Assembly: GCF_002999135.1 (NCBI RefSeq)
Contig: NZ_CP027229.1
Span: 1,260,001 to 1,324,000 of the forward strand
Reading direction: 5' to 3'
DNA from: Capnocytophaga sp. oral taxon 878
GTDB lineage: Bacteria > Bacteroidota > Bacteroidia > Flavobacteriales > Flavobacteriaceae
DNA: 64,000 bases
The first letter of the stretch is position 1. Each line of letters starts with the position of its first letter. The position numbers were made by a program, and so were the translations under genes. Shown here piece by piece: positions 36,037 to 45,581 of the stretch. The notes under the pieces are model-generated. The model saw only the letters and a program-made list of their open reading frames with translations. It made no database searches and had not been told where the DNA came from.

Positions 36037-36930
36037 ATGACAGACCTTACCCTTACGGTGCAAGCCACCTCTCACCCCGATATCATTAAGCTGGAAGCAA
36101 ACCGCGCCTTAGTGAAAGGGAGTTATGAGTTTAAAAATATTGATGAAGCCAAAGGGGCTCCCCTCGCAAGGGAGCTCTTTTATTTGCCTTTTGTAAAAAC
36201 AGTGTACATATCTAGCAACTTCATCGCCCTTAAGCGCTTCCCTATTATAGAATGGACTGATGTACAGGAAGAGGTGCGTGAGCAGGTGTTAATATACTTA
36301 CAATCAGGGAAGGCTATTGTAAATAACGATGGAGGACAAGAAATAGCAACTACCGTATATACCGAAACTACCCCCAATCCCGCTGTAATGAAGTTTGTTC
36401 TGAACAAACGTTTAGTTCCTATCGTAATAGAATACAAAAACGCTACTGAAGCTACCGAGGCTCCTATTGCCTTAGCTTTGTTTGAGAACTTTCCGTTTAT
36501 AACAGAAGTATTTTTAGATGATAACTATATATCACTTACCAAAAGTGATACGGAGGAATGGGAACAATACACCGCAGCTATAAGGCTATTTATCACCAAT
36601 TATGCCAATGAAGGGCGTACTTTCATCAGTCAGGCAGAAATAAAAAAACAACAAGCCTCTGCACAAGCCTATTGGCTAAGCCAAACCACCAATGATGCTA
36701 TTTCACAGCAAATAGCTGCTCTTATTGAGGAGCATATCAAGCCCGCAGTAGCCAGTGATGGGGGCAATATACAATTCATATCATACACCCCCGATACCTT
36801 CCTAGTACGTGTGTTGTTACAGGGGGCTTGTAGCGGCTGTCCTTCTTCTACCCAAACATTAAAAAAGGGTATTCAAGCACTTTTAAAAAGCAAATTAAGC
36901 AATCCAAAAATTCAAGTAGAAGCGATATAA
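36037..36930 (+). CDS. Nfu-type iron-sulfur carrier, duplicated N-domain
   Basis: I choose the ATG at 36037 just after the RNase H stop, because it starts the domain and the upstream frame lies in that gene. The 297 residues contain two Nfu N-terminal domains in tandem (LTVQATSHPDIIKLEAN at about 4-20; TTPNPAVMKFVLNK at about 112-125) and a C-terminal NifU-like domain with the cluster-binding GACSGCPSS (Cys265 and Cys268). Such proteins deliver [4Fe-4S] clusters to apo-enzymes. It forms one transcript with the preceding two genes. Confidence 0.92.
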   Translation: MTDLTLTVQATSHPDIIKLEANRALVKGSYEFKNIDEAKGAPLARELFYLPFVKTVYISSNFIALKRFPIIEWTDVQEEVREQVLIYLQSGKAIVNNDGGQEIATTVYTETTPNPAVMKFVLNKRLVPIVIEYKNATEATEAPIALALFENFPFITEVFLDDNYISLTKSDTEEWEQYTAAIRLFITNYANEGRTFISQAEIKKQQASAQAYWLSQTTNDAISQQIAALIEEHIKPAVASDGGNIQFISYTPDTFLVRVLLQGACSGCPSSTQTLKKGIQALLKSKLSNPKIQVEAI

Positions 36931-36944
36931 ATACATCTAAAAAC

Positions 36945-36975
36945 TTGCATTATTAAGAAAAATATAATATCTTTG
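36945..36975 (+). promoter_or_regulatory. Promoter of hemN
   Basis: TTG (36945-36947), 20 bases, TATCTTTG (36968-36975). The spacer is one base longer than the consensus. It lies 21 bp before the ATG. Confidence 0.72.
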
Positions 36976-36995
36976 CGCCGTTTTTTAACGAAGAT

Positions 36996-38360
36996 ATGCA
37001 AATCTCACTCATACAGAAATATAATGTAGCCGGACCTCGCTACACTAGCTATCCCACCGTACCTTATTGGGAAAATGAGGCATTTACTACTGAAAAATGG
37101 TTGGATAGCTTGGCTAAATCATACAATGAAAGTAATGAACGTGAGGGGATTAGTCTCTATATACACTTGCCTTTTTGTGAGAGCTTATGCACTTTTTGCG
37201 GTTGCCACAAGCGTATTACCAAGCGGCATGAAATGGAGCAGCCTTATATTGATGCCGTACTAAAAGAATGGCAGCTGTATACAGCTCTTTTCACAACCAA
37301 GCCTATTATTAAAGAAATACATTTAGGAGGAGGTACACCAACCTTTTTTGCTCCTACCGAGTTAGAAAGACTTATTAATGGCATTTTTGAAAGGGCAGAA
37401 CGTGCTGCTCATTATGAATTTAGCTTTGAAGGACACCCCAATAACACTACCAAAGCACACCTGCAAACTCTTTACCGCTTAGGTTTTAGGAGGGTAAGCT
37501 ATGGAGTACAGGATTATTCGGCTAAGGTACAAAAAGCAATTCACCGTATACAACCTTTTGAGAAAGTACAACAAGCTACTGAGTTAGCTCGTCAAATAGG
37601 TTACACCTCAGTAAGTCACGATTTGGTTTTTGGGTTACCATTCCAAACTCTGGACGATGTACTCTTTACTATTGATAAAAGTAATAGTTTGCGACCAGAC
37701 CGTATCGCTTTTTATAGTTACGCCCATGTACCTTGGATTAAAGGCAATGGGCAAAGAGGTTTTAAAGATGAAGATGTACCTACAGGCGAGGTAAAACGTC
37801 AGTTGTATGAAGAAGGAAAAGAACGCTTACTACAAGTAGGTTATGCCGAGATAGGAATGGATCACTTTGCGCTCCCTACTGATAGTATGTACAAGGCGTT
37901 CCAAGCACACCAATTGCACCGCAATTTTATGGGCTATACAGCATCAAAAACACAACTGATGATAGGCTTAGGAATGTCTGCTATTAGTGATAGTTGGTAT
38001 GCTTTTGCTCAGAATGAGAAAGAGTTAGAAGCCTATTATGCAAGGCTTGAACGCAATGAAATACCTGTGTGCAAAGGGCATATCTTAAATAATGAAGATT
38101 TGATTATTAGGCGACATATACTAAACTTAATGTGCCAGTTTAATACTTCGTGGGAAGATGCCGCAATGCAGTTTGAAGGGATACAAGAGGTATTAGCTCG
38201 CCTTTCCGAAATGCAAAGTGATGGCCTGCTACAGATAAATAATGATAGTATTACCGTACCCGATGAGGGTAAACCATTTATAAGAAATATATGTATGGCT
38301 TTTGACCTGCGATTGCAGCGCAAAATGCCGAACACCAAAATATTCAGTATGACAGTATAA
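36996..38360 (+). CDS. hemN: Oxygen-independent coproporphyrinogen III oxidase
   Basis: The 454-residue radical-SAM enzyme has the cluster motif HLPFCESLCTFCGC (Cys61, Cys65, Cys68) followed by Cys70 as in HemN, GGGTPTFF for SAM binding (about 110-117), and the family's SYGVQDYSAKVQKAIHR and DRIAFYSYAHVPW. It converts coproporphyrinogen III to protoporphyrinogen IX anaerobically, fitting a capnophilic fermentative lifestyle. The length matches true HemN rather than HemW. Confidence 0.95.
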   Translation: MQISLIQKYNVAGPRYTSYPTVPYWENEAFTTEKWLDSLAKSYNESNEREGISLYIHLPFCESLCTFCGCHKRITKRHEMEQPYIDAVLKEWQLYTALFTTKPIIKEIHLGGGTPTFFAPTELERLINGIFERAERAAHYEFSFEGHPNNTTKAHLQTLYRLGFRRVSYGVQDYSAKVQKAIHRIQPFEKVQQATELARQIGYTSVSHDLVFGLPFQTLDDVLFTIDKSNSLRPDRIAFYSYAHVPWIKGNGQRGFKDEDVPTGEVKRQLYEEGKERLLQVGYAEIGMDHFALPTDSMYKAFQAHQLHRNFMGYTASKTQLMIGLGMSAISDSWYAFAQNEKELEAYYARLERNEIPVCKGHILNNEDLIIRRHILNLMCQFNTSWEDAAMQFEGIQEVLARLSEMQSDGLLQINNDSITVPDEGKPFIRNICMAFDLRLQRKMPNTKIFSMTV

Positions 38361-38405
38361 AAACATATTGTAAAAATATAGTGATTGAGTTTTTTAGTTA
38401 GTGAT

Positions 38406-38442
38406 GAAAAGGGACAGTTGTGAAATTCGTCCCTTTTCTTTT
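38406..38442 (+). terminator. Terminator after hemN
   Basis: The hairpin GAAAAGGGAC/GTCCCTTTTC (10-bp stem, 13-base loop) is followed by a T-rich tail. It ends where the -33 box of the mscL promoter begins. Confidence 0.8.
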
Positions 38443-38471
38443 TGTTATTTTGAAAAAAAGTATTACTTTTG
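38442..38471 (+). promoter_or_regulatory. Promoter of mscL
   Basis: TTG (38442-38444), 19 bases, TACTTTTG (38464-38471), a perfect consensus match with 48 bp to the ATG. Confidence 0.85.
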
Positions 38472-38519
38472 CCCCCGAATTTAAATAATAAGTAAGTTTT
38501 TAACTAAAAACAAGTCATT

Positions 38520-38897
38520 ATGGGATTTTTAAAAGAATTTAAAGAGTTTGCCGTAAAAGGTAACGTAGTTGATTTAGCCATTGGTGTTATCATTGGTAGT
38601 GCTTTTGGAGCTATTGTATCATCGTTAGTAGGTGATGTAATTACTCCTTTATTGCTTACTCCAGCTTTAGAAGCTACTGGAGCTAAGAATTTGGAAGGCT
38701 TAGTAGCGAATGGAGTAGCTTATGGTAAGTTCCTTGCTGCTGTTATTAACTTCTTGTGTGTGGCTTTTGTACTATTTATGATAGTAAAAGGTATCAACAA
38801 GATGAAGAAAAAGAAAGAAGAGGCTCCTGCTGCACCTGCTGGTCCTACTCAAGAGGAATTACTTGCTGAAATCAGAGATTTATTGAAAAATAAATAA
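38520..38897 (+). CDS. mscL: Large-conductance mechanosensitive channel
   Basis: The 125 residues show MscL: an amphipathic N-terminus MGFLKEFKEFAVKGNVVDLA, the pore helix GVIIGSAFGAIVSSLV (about 22-37), TM2 (about 68-90) and a C-terminal coiled helix (EEAPAAPAGPTQEELLAEIRDLL). It opens under membrane tension to release solutes during osmotic downshock. The length is close to the usual 136. Confidence 0.96.
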   Translation: MGFLKEFKEFAVKGNVVDLAIGVIIGSAFGAIVSSLVGDVITPLLLTPALEATGAKNLEGLVANGVAYGKFLAAVINFLCVAFVLFMIVKGINKMKKKKEEAPAAPAGPTQEELLAEIRDLLKNK

Positions 38898-38951
38898 GAA
38901 AAACTAAAGTGTAACCGCACACTACACATTTCAAAATTTATTTCTAATCTA

Positions 38952-38979
38952 AACCACGCTGAAAAAGCGTGGTTTTTTT
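38952..38979 (+). terminator. Terminator after mscL
   Basis: The stem AACCACGCT/AGCGTGGTT with a GAAAA loop and seven T directly behind is a strong intrinsic terminator. Confidence 0.88.
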
Positions 38980-39194
38980 ATTCCAGTAAGTACTAACTGC
39001 TACACTTATACTCAACTGTAATTACCCTCTTACTTTCCTACTTTAATTCTATAGTCATCTTTAACTTATCCTTTGTTTATCCTTTGATAATCGGAGATGA
39101 TTGTACAATAATACTTGTAAGTATTTCAAAACTTTCTTTCCGCTTTCACGTAATTTAAACCTTTATGTGATTGCCCCATTTTTTAAAAAAATAT
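38980..39194. other. Gene-free spacer with a degenerate repeat
   Basis: I see no gene. At 39063-39090 there is a decayed relative of the dispersed repeat (TTATCCTTTG units, with T in place of C). Confidence 0.4.
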
Positions 39195-39224
39195 TTGTAA
39201 GTTCAGATTTATTTCATACTTTTG
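39195..39224 (+). promoter_or_regulatory. Promoter of the DUF4199 gene
   Basis: TTG (39195-39197), 19 bases, TACTTTTG (39217-39224), a perfect match, 27 bp before the ATG. Confidence 0.85.
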
Positions 39225-39251
39225 CGGCACTAAACATTAAATATATTTTTT

Positions 39252-39794
39252 ATGGAAACAAAAGCTGATTTTAAAAGTATTGTTATTAAAAATGGACTCC
39301 TTTTAGGAGGTATTTCTGTAGCTCTTAGCATAATACAGTACCTAACTGGTATTATTTATTCAACTAATACAATGTTGAGTATTTTGACTGTGTTAGTAAG
39401 TATAGGACTTTTTATATGGTTTATTTCGGCAGCCATTCAGCAATACAAAGATGCTAATGGAGGTTTTTTAACTGTAGGCGAAGGGGTTAAAATAGGTGTT
39501 GTTGTAGCTCTTATAGCTGGAGTTATTGGTGGTGCATACGCTGTACTTTTAAACACTGTTATTGAGCCCGATTTCTACCAAAAAGTAGTTGCTTTAACTG
39601 TTGAAAAATTGGAAACCATGGGGGTTATGAATGAGGAACAATTAGAGGCTTTTGAAGCAGAAATGCTTAAAAGCAAGCCTTCAGTGGTATGGACATTCCT
39701 TTCACCTGTTATGTGGAGTACCATAGGGGGGCTTATTATAGGTGCTATTATAGGTGCTGTTAAGAAACAAAATAAAGATACAACTGCTTTTTAA
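39252..39794 (+). CDS. DUF4199 membrane protein
   Basis: The 180 residues have four membrane segments (about 13-32, 39-60, 79-103 and 148-170), with the DUF4199 signatures NGLLLGG at the start, QQYKDANGGFLTVGEGVKIG (about 63-82) and the final GAIIGAVKK. The family is common in Bacteroidota and its function is unknown. The gene stands alone between its own promoter and terminator. Confidence 0.88.
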   Translation: METKADFKSIVIKNGLLLGGISVALSIIQYLTGIIYSTNTMLSILTVLVSIGLFIWFISAAIQQYKDANGGFLTVGEGVKIGVVVALIAGVIGGAYAVLLNTVIEPDFYQKVVALTVEKLETMGVMNEEQLEAFEAEMLKSKPSVVWTFLSPVMWSTIGGLIIGAIIGAVKKQNKDTTAF

Positions 39795-39820
39795 TAAGTA
39801 ATATATAAAAACATTTTTAG

Positions 39821-39854
39821 CTTTGCCAAAGTAGTACACTTTGGCAAAGTTTTT
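39821..39854 (+). terminator. Terminator after the DUF4199 gene
   Basis: The stem CTTTGCCAAAG/CTTTGGCAAAG (11 bp, loop of 7) is followed by TTTTT. A near-copy of this hairpin sits at 46648. Confidence 0.85.
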
Positions 39855-39926
39855 GTTATAAGAGTGGCTGTTTTTGGGGCTTTTTGGAGGGGAGTTATTA
39901 ATCGTTATTTTTTTTAATTGTTAATT

Positions 39927-42900
39927 GTGAAAGAGTTATTACAATTATTTGCAGAGAATACTGCTTACAAAGATTTATTAGCTGAAATTAAGGCAGAGCA
40001 TAGTACCGTTGCCAATGGATTGGCGGGGGCTTCATTATCATTGCTTATTGCTAATGTATACGCCGAAACTAAGCGTCCGCTATTGGTGCTTTTGCCTGAT
40101 AAGGAAGAAAGTGCTTACCTGTTAAACGATTTAGAGACCCTTATAGGAGAGCAAAAAGTGCTCTTCTTTCCTGATAGTTATCGTAGGCCATACCAAATAG
40201 AGGATACTGATAATGCCAATGTGCTATTGCGTGCAGAGGTGCTGAACCAGCTAAGCCATAGTACTACACCTTTGGTAGTGGTATCATATCCTGAAGCTCT
40301 TTTTGAAAAGGTTATCACAAGGAAGCAGTTAGAAGCAAATACTCTTAAAATAAGTAAAGGAGACCAGTTAACAATTGAGTTCTTAAATGAGGTATTGTTC
40401 TCATACAATTTTAATCGCACTGATTTTGTAACTGAGCCAGGTGAGTTCTCGGTTCGAGGTGGGATAGTGGATGTCTTTTCTTTCTCTAATAATGAGCCTT
40501 ACCGTATTGAGTTTTTTGGCAATGAGGTGGAAAGTATCCGGACTTTTGATGTAGAGAGCCAACTATCAACAGCACAACTGAATGGGGTAACGATTATTCC
40601 TAATGTGGAAAACAAAGAAGGAGATGAGGTAAGGCAATCATTTTTGGATTACATCAGTGAGCGAACGCTTGTGATTACTAAAGAAATGAGTACTTTTGAG
40701 AGTAAAATAGATAAGCTATTTACCAAAGCTACTGATATTTATGAAAAACTTCCTAATGAAGTAAAACGCAGTGAGCCTGAGGTGTTATACTGCCAATCAG
40801 GGGTACTTTTAAAGCAGATAGAAGGCTTTCAGCAAATTACAGTAAACCTTCCTTCATCTTTTTCTAAAACAGAAAAAGAGATTCTTTTTAGCACAACTCC
40901 ACAGCCTTCATTCAACAAGCAATTTGAGCTACTCATAGCTTATTTAAACGACAAACACGAGAAGGGTTACCAAAACTATATTCTTTGTGGTACGGAGCAG
41001 CAAGCTAAGCGTTTTAATGATATTTTTGAGGAGATGGATCAAAAGGTGCATTACCAAACAGCTATCTTATCCTTACACGCGGGGTTTGTAGATACCAAAC
41101 GCAAACTAAATGTATTCACAGATCATCAGATATTTGAGCGGTATTATAAGTTTCAGCTGAAGAATGGGTATGCTAAAAAACAGGCTATCACCCTTAAAGA
41201 ACTTATGCAACTGGAAGTAGGCGACTATGTAACCCATATAGATCACGGCATAGGTAAATTTGCTGGATTACAGAAGATAGAAGTAGAGGGCAAACATCAA
41301 GAAGCTATCAAGCTGATTTACGGTGACCGCGATGTGCTTTTTGTAAGCATTCACGCATTGCACAAAATTACTAAATACAACGGAAAAGATGGTAAACCTC
41401 CTAAAATATACAAGTTAGGTTCAGGAGCGTGGAAGGCACTGAAACAGAAAACCAAAGCACGGGTGAAGGAAATAGCCTTTAACCTTATTAAACTATATGC
41501 TAAACGCAAGGAAGCACAAGGTTTTGCTTTTGCACACGATAGCTATATGCAGAATGAATTAGAAGCCTCATTCCTGTACGAAGATACCCCCGACCAAAGC
41601 AAGGCTACCGCTGATGTAAAAGCTGATATGGAAAGTGCTAAACCTATGGATAGGCTGGTATGTGGTGATGTAGGCTTTGGCAAAACTGAAGTGGCTATAA
41701 GAGCTGCTTTTAAGGCTGTAGATAATGGCAAGCAGGTAGCTGTATTAGTACCTACTACTGTACTTGCTTTTCAGCATTACCAGACGTTTAGCCAGCGGAT
41801 GAAAGACTTCCCTGTAAGGATTGATTACCTGAATCGTTTTCGTACTGCTAAAGAGAAAAAGAACATCTTGGAAGAGCTTGCTAAAGGGCAGTTAGATATT
41901 ATTATTGGGACACACCAGATAGTAGGTGAAAAAATGCAATATAAAGATTTAGGACTGCTAATAGTAGATGAAGAACAGAAGTTTGGCGTAGGAGTGAAAG
42001 ATAAACTCAAAACACTAAAAGAGAATTTGGATGTACTTACCCTTACTGCTACCCCTATACCACGTACCTTACAATTCAGCTTAATGGCGGCTCGAGACTT
42101 ATCGGTTATTAATACACCACCACCTAACCGCTACCCTATAGACTCACAAGTAGTACCTTTTAACGAAGAGATAATACGCGATGGTATACGTTATGAAATT
42201 CAGCGTGGTGGACAGGTGTTCTTTATGCACAACAGAGTGGAGAACATTCAGGAAGTAGCAGGTATGATACAACGGCTTCTACCCGATGCTCGTATTGCAG
42301 TAGGACACGGGCAAATGGATGGTAAGAAATTGGAAGAGACCATGCTTGCCTTTATGGGGGGTGCTTACGATGTGCTGGTAGCTACTACTATTATTGAAAG
42401 CGGACTGGATGTGCCTAATGCTAATACTATCTTCATTAATAATGCTCATAACTTTGGCTTATCAGACTTGCACCAAATGCGTGGACGTGTAGGACGCAGT
42501 AACAAGAAGGCTTTCTGCTATTTTATTACCCCTCCGCTTGTAGCTATGAGTGATGATGCCCGCAAGCGTATTGAAGCTATAGCTCAGTTTTCGGACTTAG
42601 GCAGTGGCTTTAATATTGCAATGAAGGACTTGGAAATACGTGGTGCTGGTGACCTATTGGGCGGTGAACAAAGTGGTTTTATTAATGAAATAGGCTTTGA
42701 AACGTATCAGAAGATATTGCAAGAGGCTATTGTAGAACTGAAAGAGAATGAGTTCTCGGAACTATATCACACTGCTGAAGAGGATAAAACTTACCTTAGT
42801 GATACCCAAATAGACACTGATTTTGAACTGCTTTTTCCTGATACTTATGTAAATAGAGTAGCAGAGCGACTGAACCTTTACAATGAACTTAGTAACCTTA

Positions 42901-43259
42901 CTACTGAGGAAGCCTTACAACAATATCAAAGTAATCTTATTGACCGTTTTGGCAAGTTGCCTTCACAAGCTATTGACTTACTAAATAGTGTGCGTGTGAA
43001 GTGGATTGCTACGCGCTTGGGCATAGAGAAATTGGTTATGAAAAACGGGAAGATGACAGGCTATTTCATTTCAGACCAGAACAGTCCGTTTTACCAAAGT
43101 GCGCGCTTCCAGAAGGTATTACTCTTCGTACAACGCTACCCCGACAAGTGCCGTATGCAGGAAAAAGAAACCCGCAACGGCTTACGTTTACTTCTTAATT
43201 TTGAGGGGATTAATAGCGTATATCAAGCTTTAAAAGTAATGCAAATGATAGAACAATAG
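39927..43259 (+). CDS. mfd: Transcription-repair coupling factor Mfd
   Basis: I choose the GTG at 39927 (protein start MKELLQLF); a TTG 9 bases upstream is also in frame. The 1110 residues have the UvrB-like N-domain, the RNA-polymerase interaction domain (about 435-500, VGDYVTHIDHGIGKF), and a RecG-like motor with Walker A GDVGFGKTE, DEEQ (VDEEQKFG), TATPIPRTL and GRVGRSNKKAFCYF, then the C-terminal TRCF domain. Mfd removes stalled RNA polymerase at lesions and recruits UvrA. Length fits the family. Confidence 0.96.
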   Translation: MKELLQLFAENTAYKDLLAEIKAEHSTVANGLAGASLSLLIANVYAETKRPLLVLLPDKEESAYLLNDLETLIGEQKVLFFPDSYRRPYQIEDTDNANVLLRAEVLNQLSHSTTPLVVVSYPEALFEKVITRKQLEANTLKISKGDQLTIEFLNEVLFSYNFNRTDFVTEPGEFSVRGGIVDVFSFSNNEPYRIEFFGNEVESIRTFDVESQLSTAQLNGVTIIPNVENKEGDEVRQSFLDYISERTLVITKEMSTFESKIDKLFTKATDIYEKLPNEVKRSEPEVLYCQSGVLLKQIEGFQQITVNLPSSFSKTEKEILFSTTPQPSFNKQFELLIAYLNDKHEKGYQNYILCGTEQQAKRFNDIFEEMDQKVHYQTAILSLHAGFVDTKRKLNVFTDHQIFERYYKFQLKNGYAKKQAITLKELMQLEVGDYVTHIDHGIGKFAGLQKIEVEGKHQEAIKLIYGDRDVLFVSIHALHKITKYNGKDGKPPKIYKLGSGAWKALKQKTKARVKEIAFNLIKLYAKRKEAQGFAFAHDSYMQNELEASFLYEDTPDQSKATADVKADMESAKPMDRLVCGDVGFGKTEVAIRAAFKAVDNGKQVAVLVPTTVLAFQHYQTFSQRMKDFPVRIDYLNRFRTAKEKKNILEELAKGQLDIIIGTHQIVGEKMQYKDLGLLIVDEEQKFGVGVKDKLKTLKENLDVLTLTATPIPRTLQFSLMAARDLSVINTPPPNRYPIDSQVVPFNEEIIRDGIRYEIQRGGQVFFMHNRVENIQEVAGMIQRLLPDARIAVGHGQMDGKKLEETMLAFMGGAYDVLVATTIIESGLDVPNANTIFINNAHNFGLSDLHQMRGRVGRSNKKAFCYFITPPLVAMSDDARKRIEAIAQFSDLGSGFNIAMKDLEIRGAGDLLGGEQSGFINEIGFETYQKILQEAIVELKENEFSELYHTAEEDKTYLSDTQIDTDFELLFPDTYVNRVAERLNLYNELSNLTTEEALQQYQSNLIDRFGKLPSQAIDLLNSVRVKWIATRLGIEKLVMKNGKMTGYFISDQNSPFYQSARFQKVLLFVQRYPDKCRMQEKETRNGLRLLLNFEGINSVYQALKVMQMIEQ

Positions 43260-43288
43260 GAAATCGGGGGGGAGTTATACCGATTTCC
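43259..43288. terminator. Hairpin between convergent mfd and arginase-like gene
   Basis: GGAAATCGG and CCGATTTCC (9-bp arms, 12-base loop) start at the mfd stop and run into the last codons of the minus-strand gene. It may end both transcripts. There is no long T run. Confidence 0.5.
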
Positions 43289-44393
43289 TATAGGTACGCC
43301 ACCAGCGCTCGGGTATGGAGCCGCGAATGGCCTCTTCATAATCTTGAGGGAGGCAAGGCACTAAGCCCGATGGTACGTGGTTTTGTGGCCCTGAATACTT
43401 ATCGCCGCCTGGTTTCATCCACCAGCGTTCGGTTTGTGTACTTTTAAAGAATTCTATTTGTATATCATCGATAGGGACGATGTATTTGGTGTAATTTTCA
43501 TCGTTAATTACTGGCAATTCCTTAATACGGAAGTTGCTACCTTCACAGAAATACCATAGCATTTCGGCTACAAGTTGGCTTGCTAAATCGGTATTAGGAA
43601 CTTCAAAAATACCCATTACTTGTACATTACTACTGATGCCTGCATAGCGTGTGATGGCGCATATTTCTCGGCTATTAAATCCATTGACATTACCCATAGC
43701 GAGCATATCTTTTGCTTGTACGCTGGTCATATCGATGCTTACGATATCGGCATCGCGCATGGCTGGCTCTATACTCTTCAAATCATTGGTTACATTACCT
43801 AATCGGATTGCTTCGAAGCACATTTTTTCTAACAAATCGAGTTCTTCTTGGGCTACATAGTAGGATTGGTAGCCTAAATTGGTAAAATCGAGCAAATTTA
43901 CTGGGGGTTCGGATATGAGTCGGCTCATATAGGAGTTTTCGACGAATAACTCATCGGCGTTACCGAAGTCGAATTTAGCATCGACGCTTACGAGGTTTAC
44001 CATTTGCTCGAGGCTATCGAAGGCGCGGTAGAGGGAGTAGGTGAACTCTTGAGAGCCTCCTACCACTACGGGTATGACGCCTTCTTTGATGAGCTGGGCT
44101 ACAATTTGGCTGATGGCGAAGTGAGTTTGTTCGAGGGTTTCGCCTTGTGGTAGGTTACCTAAATCGGCGATATTGAAATCCCAATTTCCGACGAATAGGG
44201 AATAGAAGTGTTCGCGAAATCGGTTAAAGGATTGGCTGAGGGTATCGAGGCAGAAGAAGGCGATTTTGATATCGGTAAGATCGGGGATTCCGAGTGATGG
44301 GAGGTGTTTTTGTATGACGAACCCTACTTGTTGGGGTTTGTAATCTTCGGATATAAAAGTGTCATCAACGGGTTGTAGGTATGATAGTGACAT
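43275..44393 (-). CDS. Arginase-fold protein lacking metal ligands
   Basis: The 372 residues follow the ureohydrolase fold (VVVGGSQEFTYSLYRAF at about 109-125; LVSVDAKFDFG at about 134-144; ADIVSIDMTSVQAKD later). In true arginases and formimidoylglutamases these read GGSH, DAHxD and DxD. Here the first His is Gln115 and DAHxD is DAKFD, so the dimanganese centre cannot form normally. It is likely a non-catalytic relative. Its promoter at 44426 is perfect, so it is expressed. Confidence 0.8.
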   Translation of the reverse strand: MSLSYLQPVDDTFISEDYKPQQVGFVIQKHLPSLGIPDLTDIKIAFFCLDTLSQSFNRFREHFYSLFVGNWDFNIADLGNLPQGETLEQTHFAISQIVAQLIKEGVIPVVVGGSQEFTYSLYRAFDSLEQMVNLVSVDAKFDFGNADELFVENSYMSRLISEPPVNLLDFTNLGYQSYYVAQEELDLLEKMCFEAIRLGNVTNDLKSIEPAMRDADIVSIDMTSVQAKDMLAMGNVNGFNSREICAITRYAGISSNVQVMGIFEVPNTDLASQLVAEMLWYFCEGSNFRIKELPVINDENYTKYIVPIDDIQIEFFKSTQTERWWMKPGGDKYSGPQNHVPSGLVPCLPQDYEEAIRGSIPERWWRTYRKSV

Positions 44394-44425
44394 ATAATTT
44401 CTTTATAAGTTTTAATTTTTGTGGG

Positions 44426-44455
44426 CAAAGGTACAAAACTATTATGAATTAGCAA
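44426..44455 (-). promoter_or_regulatory. Promoter of the arginase-like gene
   Basis: Minus strand TTG (44455-44453), 19 bases, TACCTTTG (44433-44426), a perfect match about 33 bp before the ATG. Confidence 0.87.
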
Positions 44456-44700
44456 GTTTTAGGGGGGTGGTTTTGGGAGGTAGGGGCTTTTGTTGTGTTC
44501 TAAAACTATCCTTCGTTTATCCTTCGTTTATCCTTCGTTATTCGTTCGTTCAGTCTTTACTGATGTTGGGGGTATGTTATAAGGTGGGTGGAGGAGTATT
44601 ATTTTGTGTTTGGGGGGTGGTTGGATTTTTTGTGGGGTGGGGTTATTGACAAAAAAGTAGATTAGGAAGTGTTGTTCCTATTTTTTTCCCAAATTGAGTT
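44456..44700. other. Gene-free G-rich spacer with repeat copy 5
   Basis: The plus strand is rich in G runs on both sides of the repeat at 44506-44553 (for example at 44462-44483 and 44568-44643). I see no gene. A TACTTTTG box at 44702-44709 is a plausible -7 element for the PepSY-like genes, but no TTG stands at the right distance. Confidence 0.45.
44506..44553 (+). repeat. Dispersed 48-bp intergenic repeat, copy 5
   Basis: It is identical over 48 bases to copy 3 at 27666-27713, although 17 kb separate them. Confidence 0.85.
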
Positions 44701-44740
44701 ATACTTTTGCCCCTGTAAAACTTAAAAAACATATTGAACG

Positions 44741-45184
44741 ATGAAAAAATTAGTATCATTAATTGCGACTTTTTTGTTAGTATTTGTAGCTGTACAAGAT
44801 GTATCGGCTAGGGATTTTCCTATTACTTTTGATCAATTACCTGCTAATGCTCAGGCTTTTGTGAAGAAACATTTTAAGGTGACTGATATTGCATCGGTAT
44901 GGAAGGATGATGATATTCATGACCAAGATTATAAAGTATATTTTAATAACGGTACTGAGATTGAATTTTATGCAAATGGTGATTGGGAAGAGGTGAGAGC
45001 TCGTACTGGTGTGATTCCTGCTGCTATTATTCCTAATGGTATTGCTACTTATGTAAAGAACAACTATGCTGGTGCTTCTATCTACAAAATTCAGAAAAAA
45101 CGTTATGGTTATGAGGTAGAATTGACCAATGGTTTGGAAATGGAATTTGACACAAATGGTAGATTTTTAAGATTTGACAACTAA
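44741..45184 (+). CDS. PepSY-like secreted protein, paralog 1
   Basis: The 147 residues have a signal peptide (ending in DVSAR) and two repeats of the PepSY-like (DUF2874-type) unit: LPANAQAFVKKHF then a strand pair ending in TEIEFYANGDWEEV, and IPNGIATYVKNNY then EVELTNGLEMEFDTNGRF. These small domains are thought to bind ligands or inhibit proteases in the periplasm; for this subfamily nothing firm is known. It is the first of four tandem relatives and shares one base (TAATG) with the next gene. Confidence 0.82.
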   Translation: MKKLVSLIATFLLVFVAVQDVSARDFPITFDQLPANAQAFVKKHFKVTDIASVWKDDDIHDQDYKVYFNNGTEIEFYANGDWEEVRARTGVIPAAIIPNGIATYVKNNYAGASIYKIQKKRYGYEVELTNGLEMEFDTNGRFLRFDN

Positions 45185-45579
45185 TGAAAAAAGTTTTTTT
45201 AGCTGCTTTTGCAGTCTTAGCATTGACTTCATGCGCCCGCTTACCGCAGCCAGCTCGTAACTTTATAAGCACGCACTTTCCATACACTTCAATTAGAGAA
45301 GTTGAGAGAGAGTGGGATACTTATGGTTACTCGGTTGAATTGAGGGATCATACTGATCTTGAGTTCACTAAAACTGGTGATTGGGTAAAGGTGGAAGCTG
45401 AGGATGGGAATAGTATCCCGACGACTTTTTTCCCTCAGAAAATAGTTGATTATGTTACTCAACATGGTTTTATTATTGAGGGAATTAGGAAAACTAATAT
45501 TGGCTATAAGGTAGATCTTATTGGCTCACATACTGATTTGTTTTTCAATCATAATGGAGAGTTGATGGGAAATTATTAA
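45184..45579 (+). CDS. PepSY-like lipoprotein, paralog 2
   Basis: The 131 residues start with the lipoprotein signal AVLALTSCARLPQ, unlike its three neighbours, which have cleavable signals. The same two-repeat plan follows: LPQPARNFISTHF, then TDLEFTKTGDWVKVEAEDG, then FPQKIVDYVTQHG and TDLFFNHNGELMGNY. It is the most divergent of the four. It ends before a strong hairpin at 45636. Confidence 0.8.
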   Translation: MKKVFLAAFAVLALTSCARLPQPARNFISTHFPYTSIREVEREWDTYGYSVELRDHTDLEFTKTGDWVKVEAEDGNSIPTTFFPQKIVDYVTQHGFIIEGIRKTNIGYKVDLIGSHTDLFFNHNGELMGNY

Positions 45580-45581
45580 TT

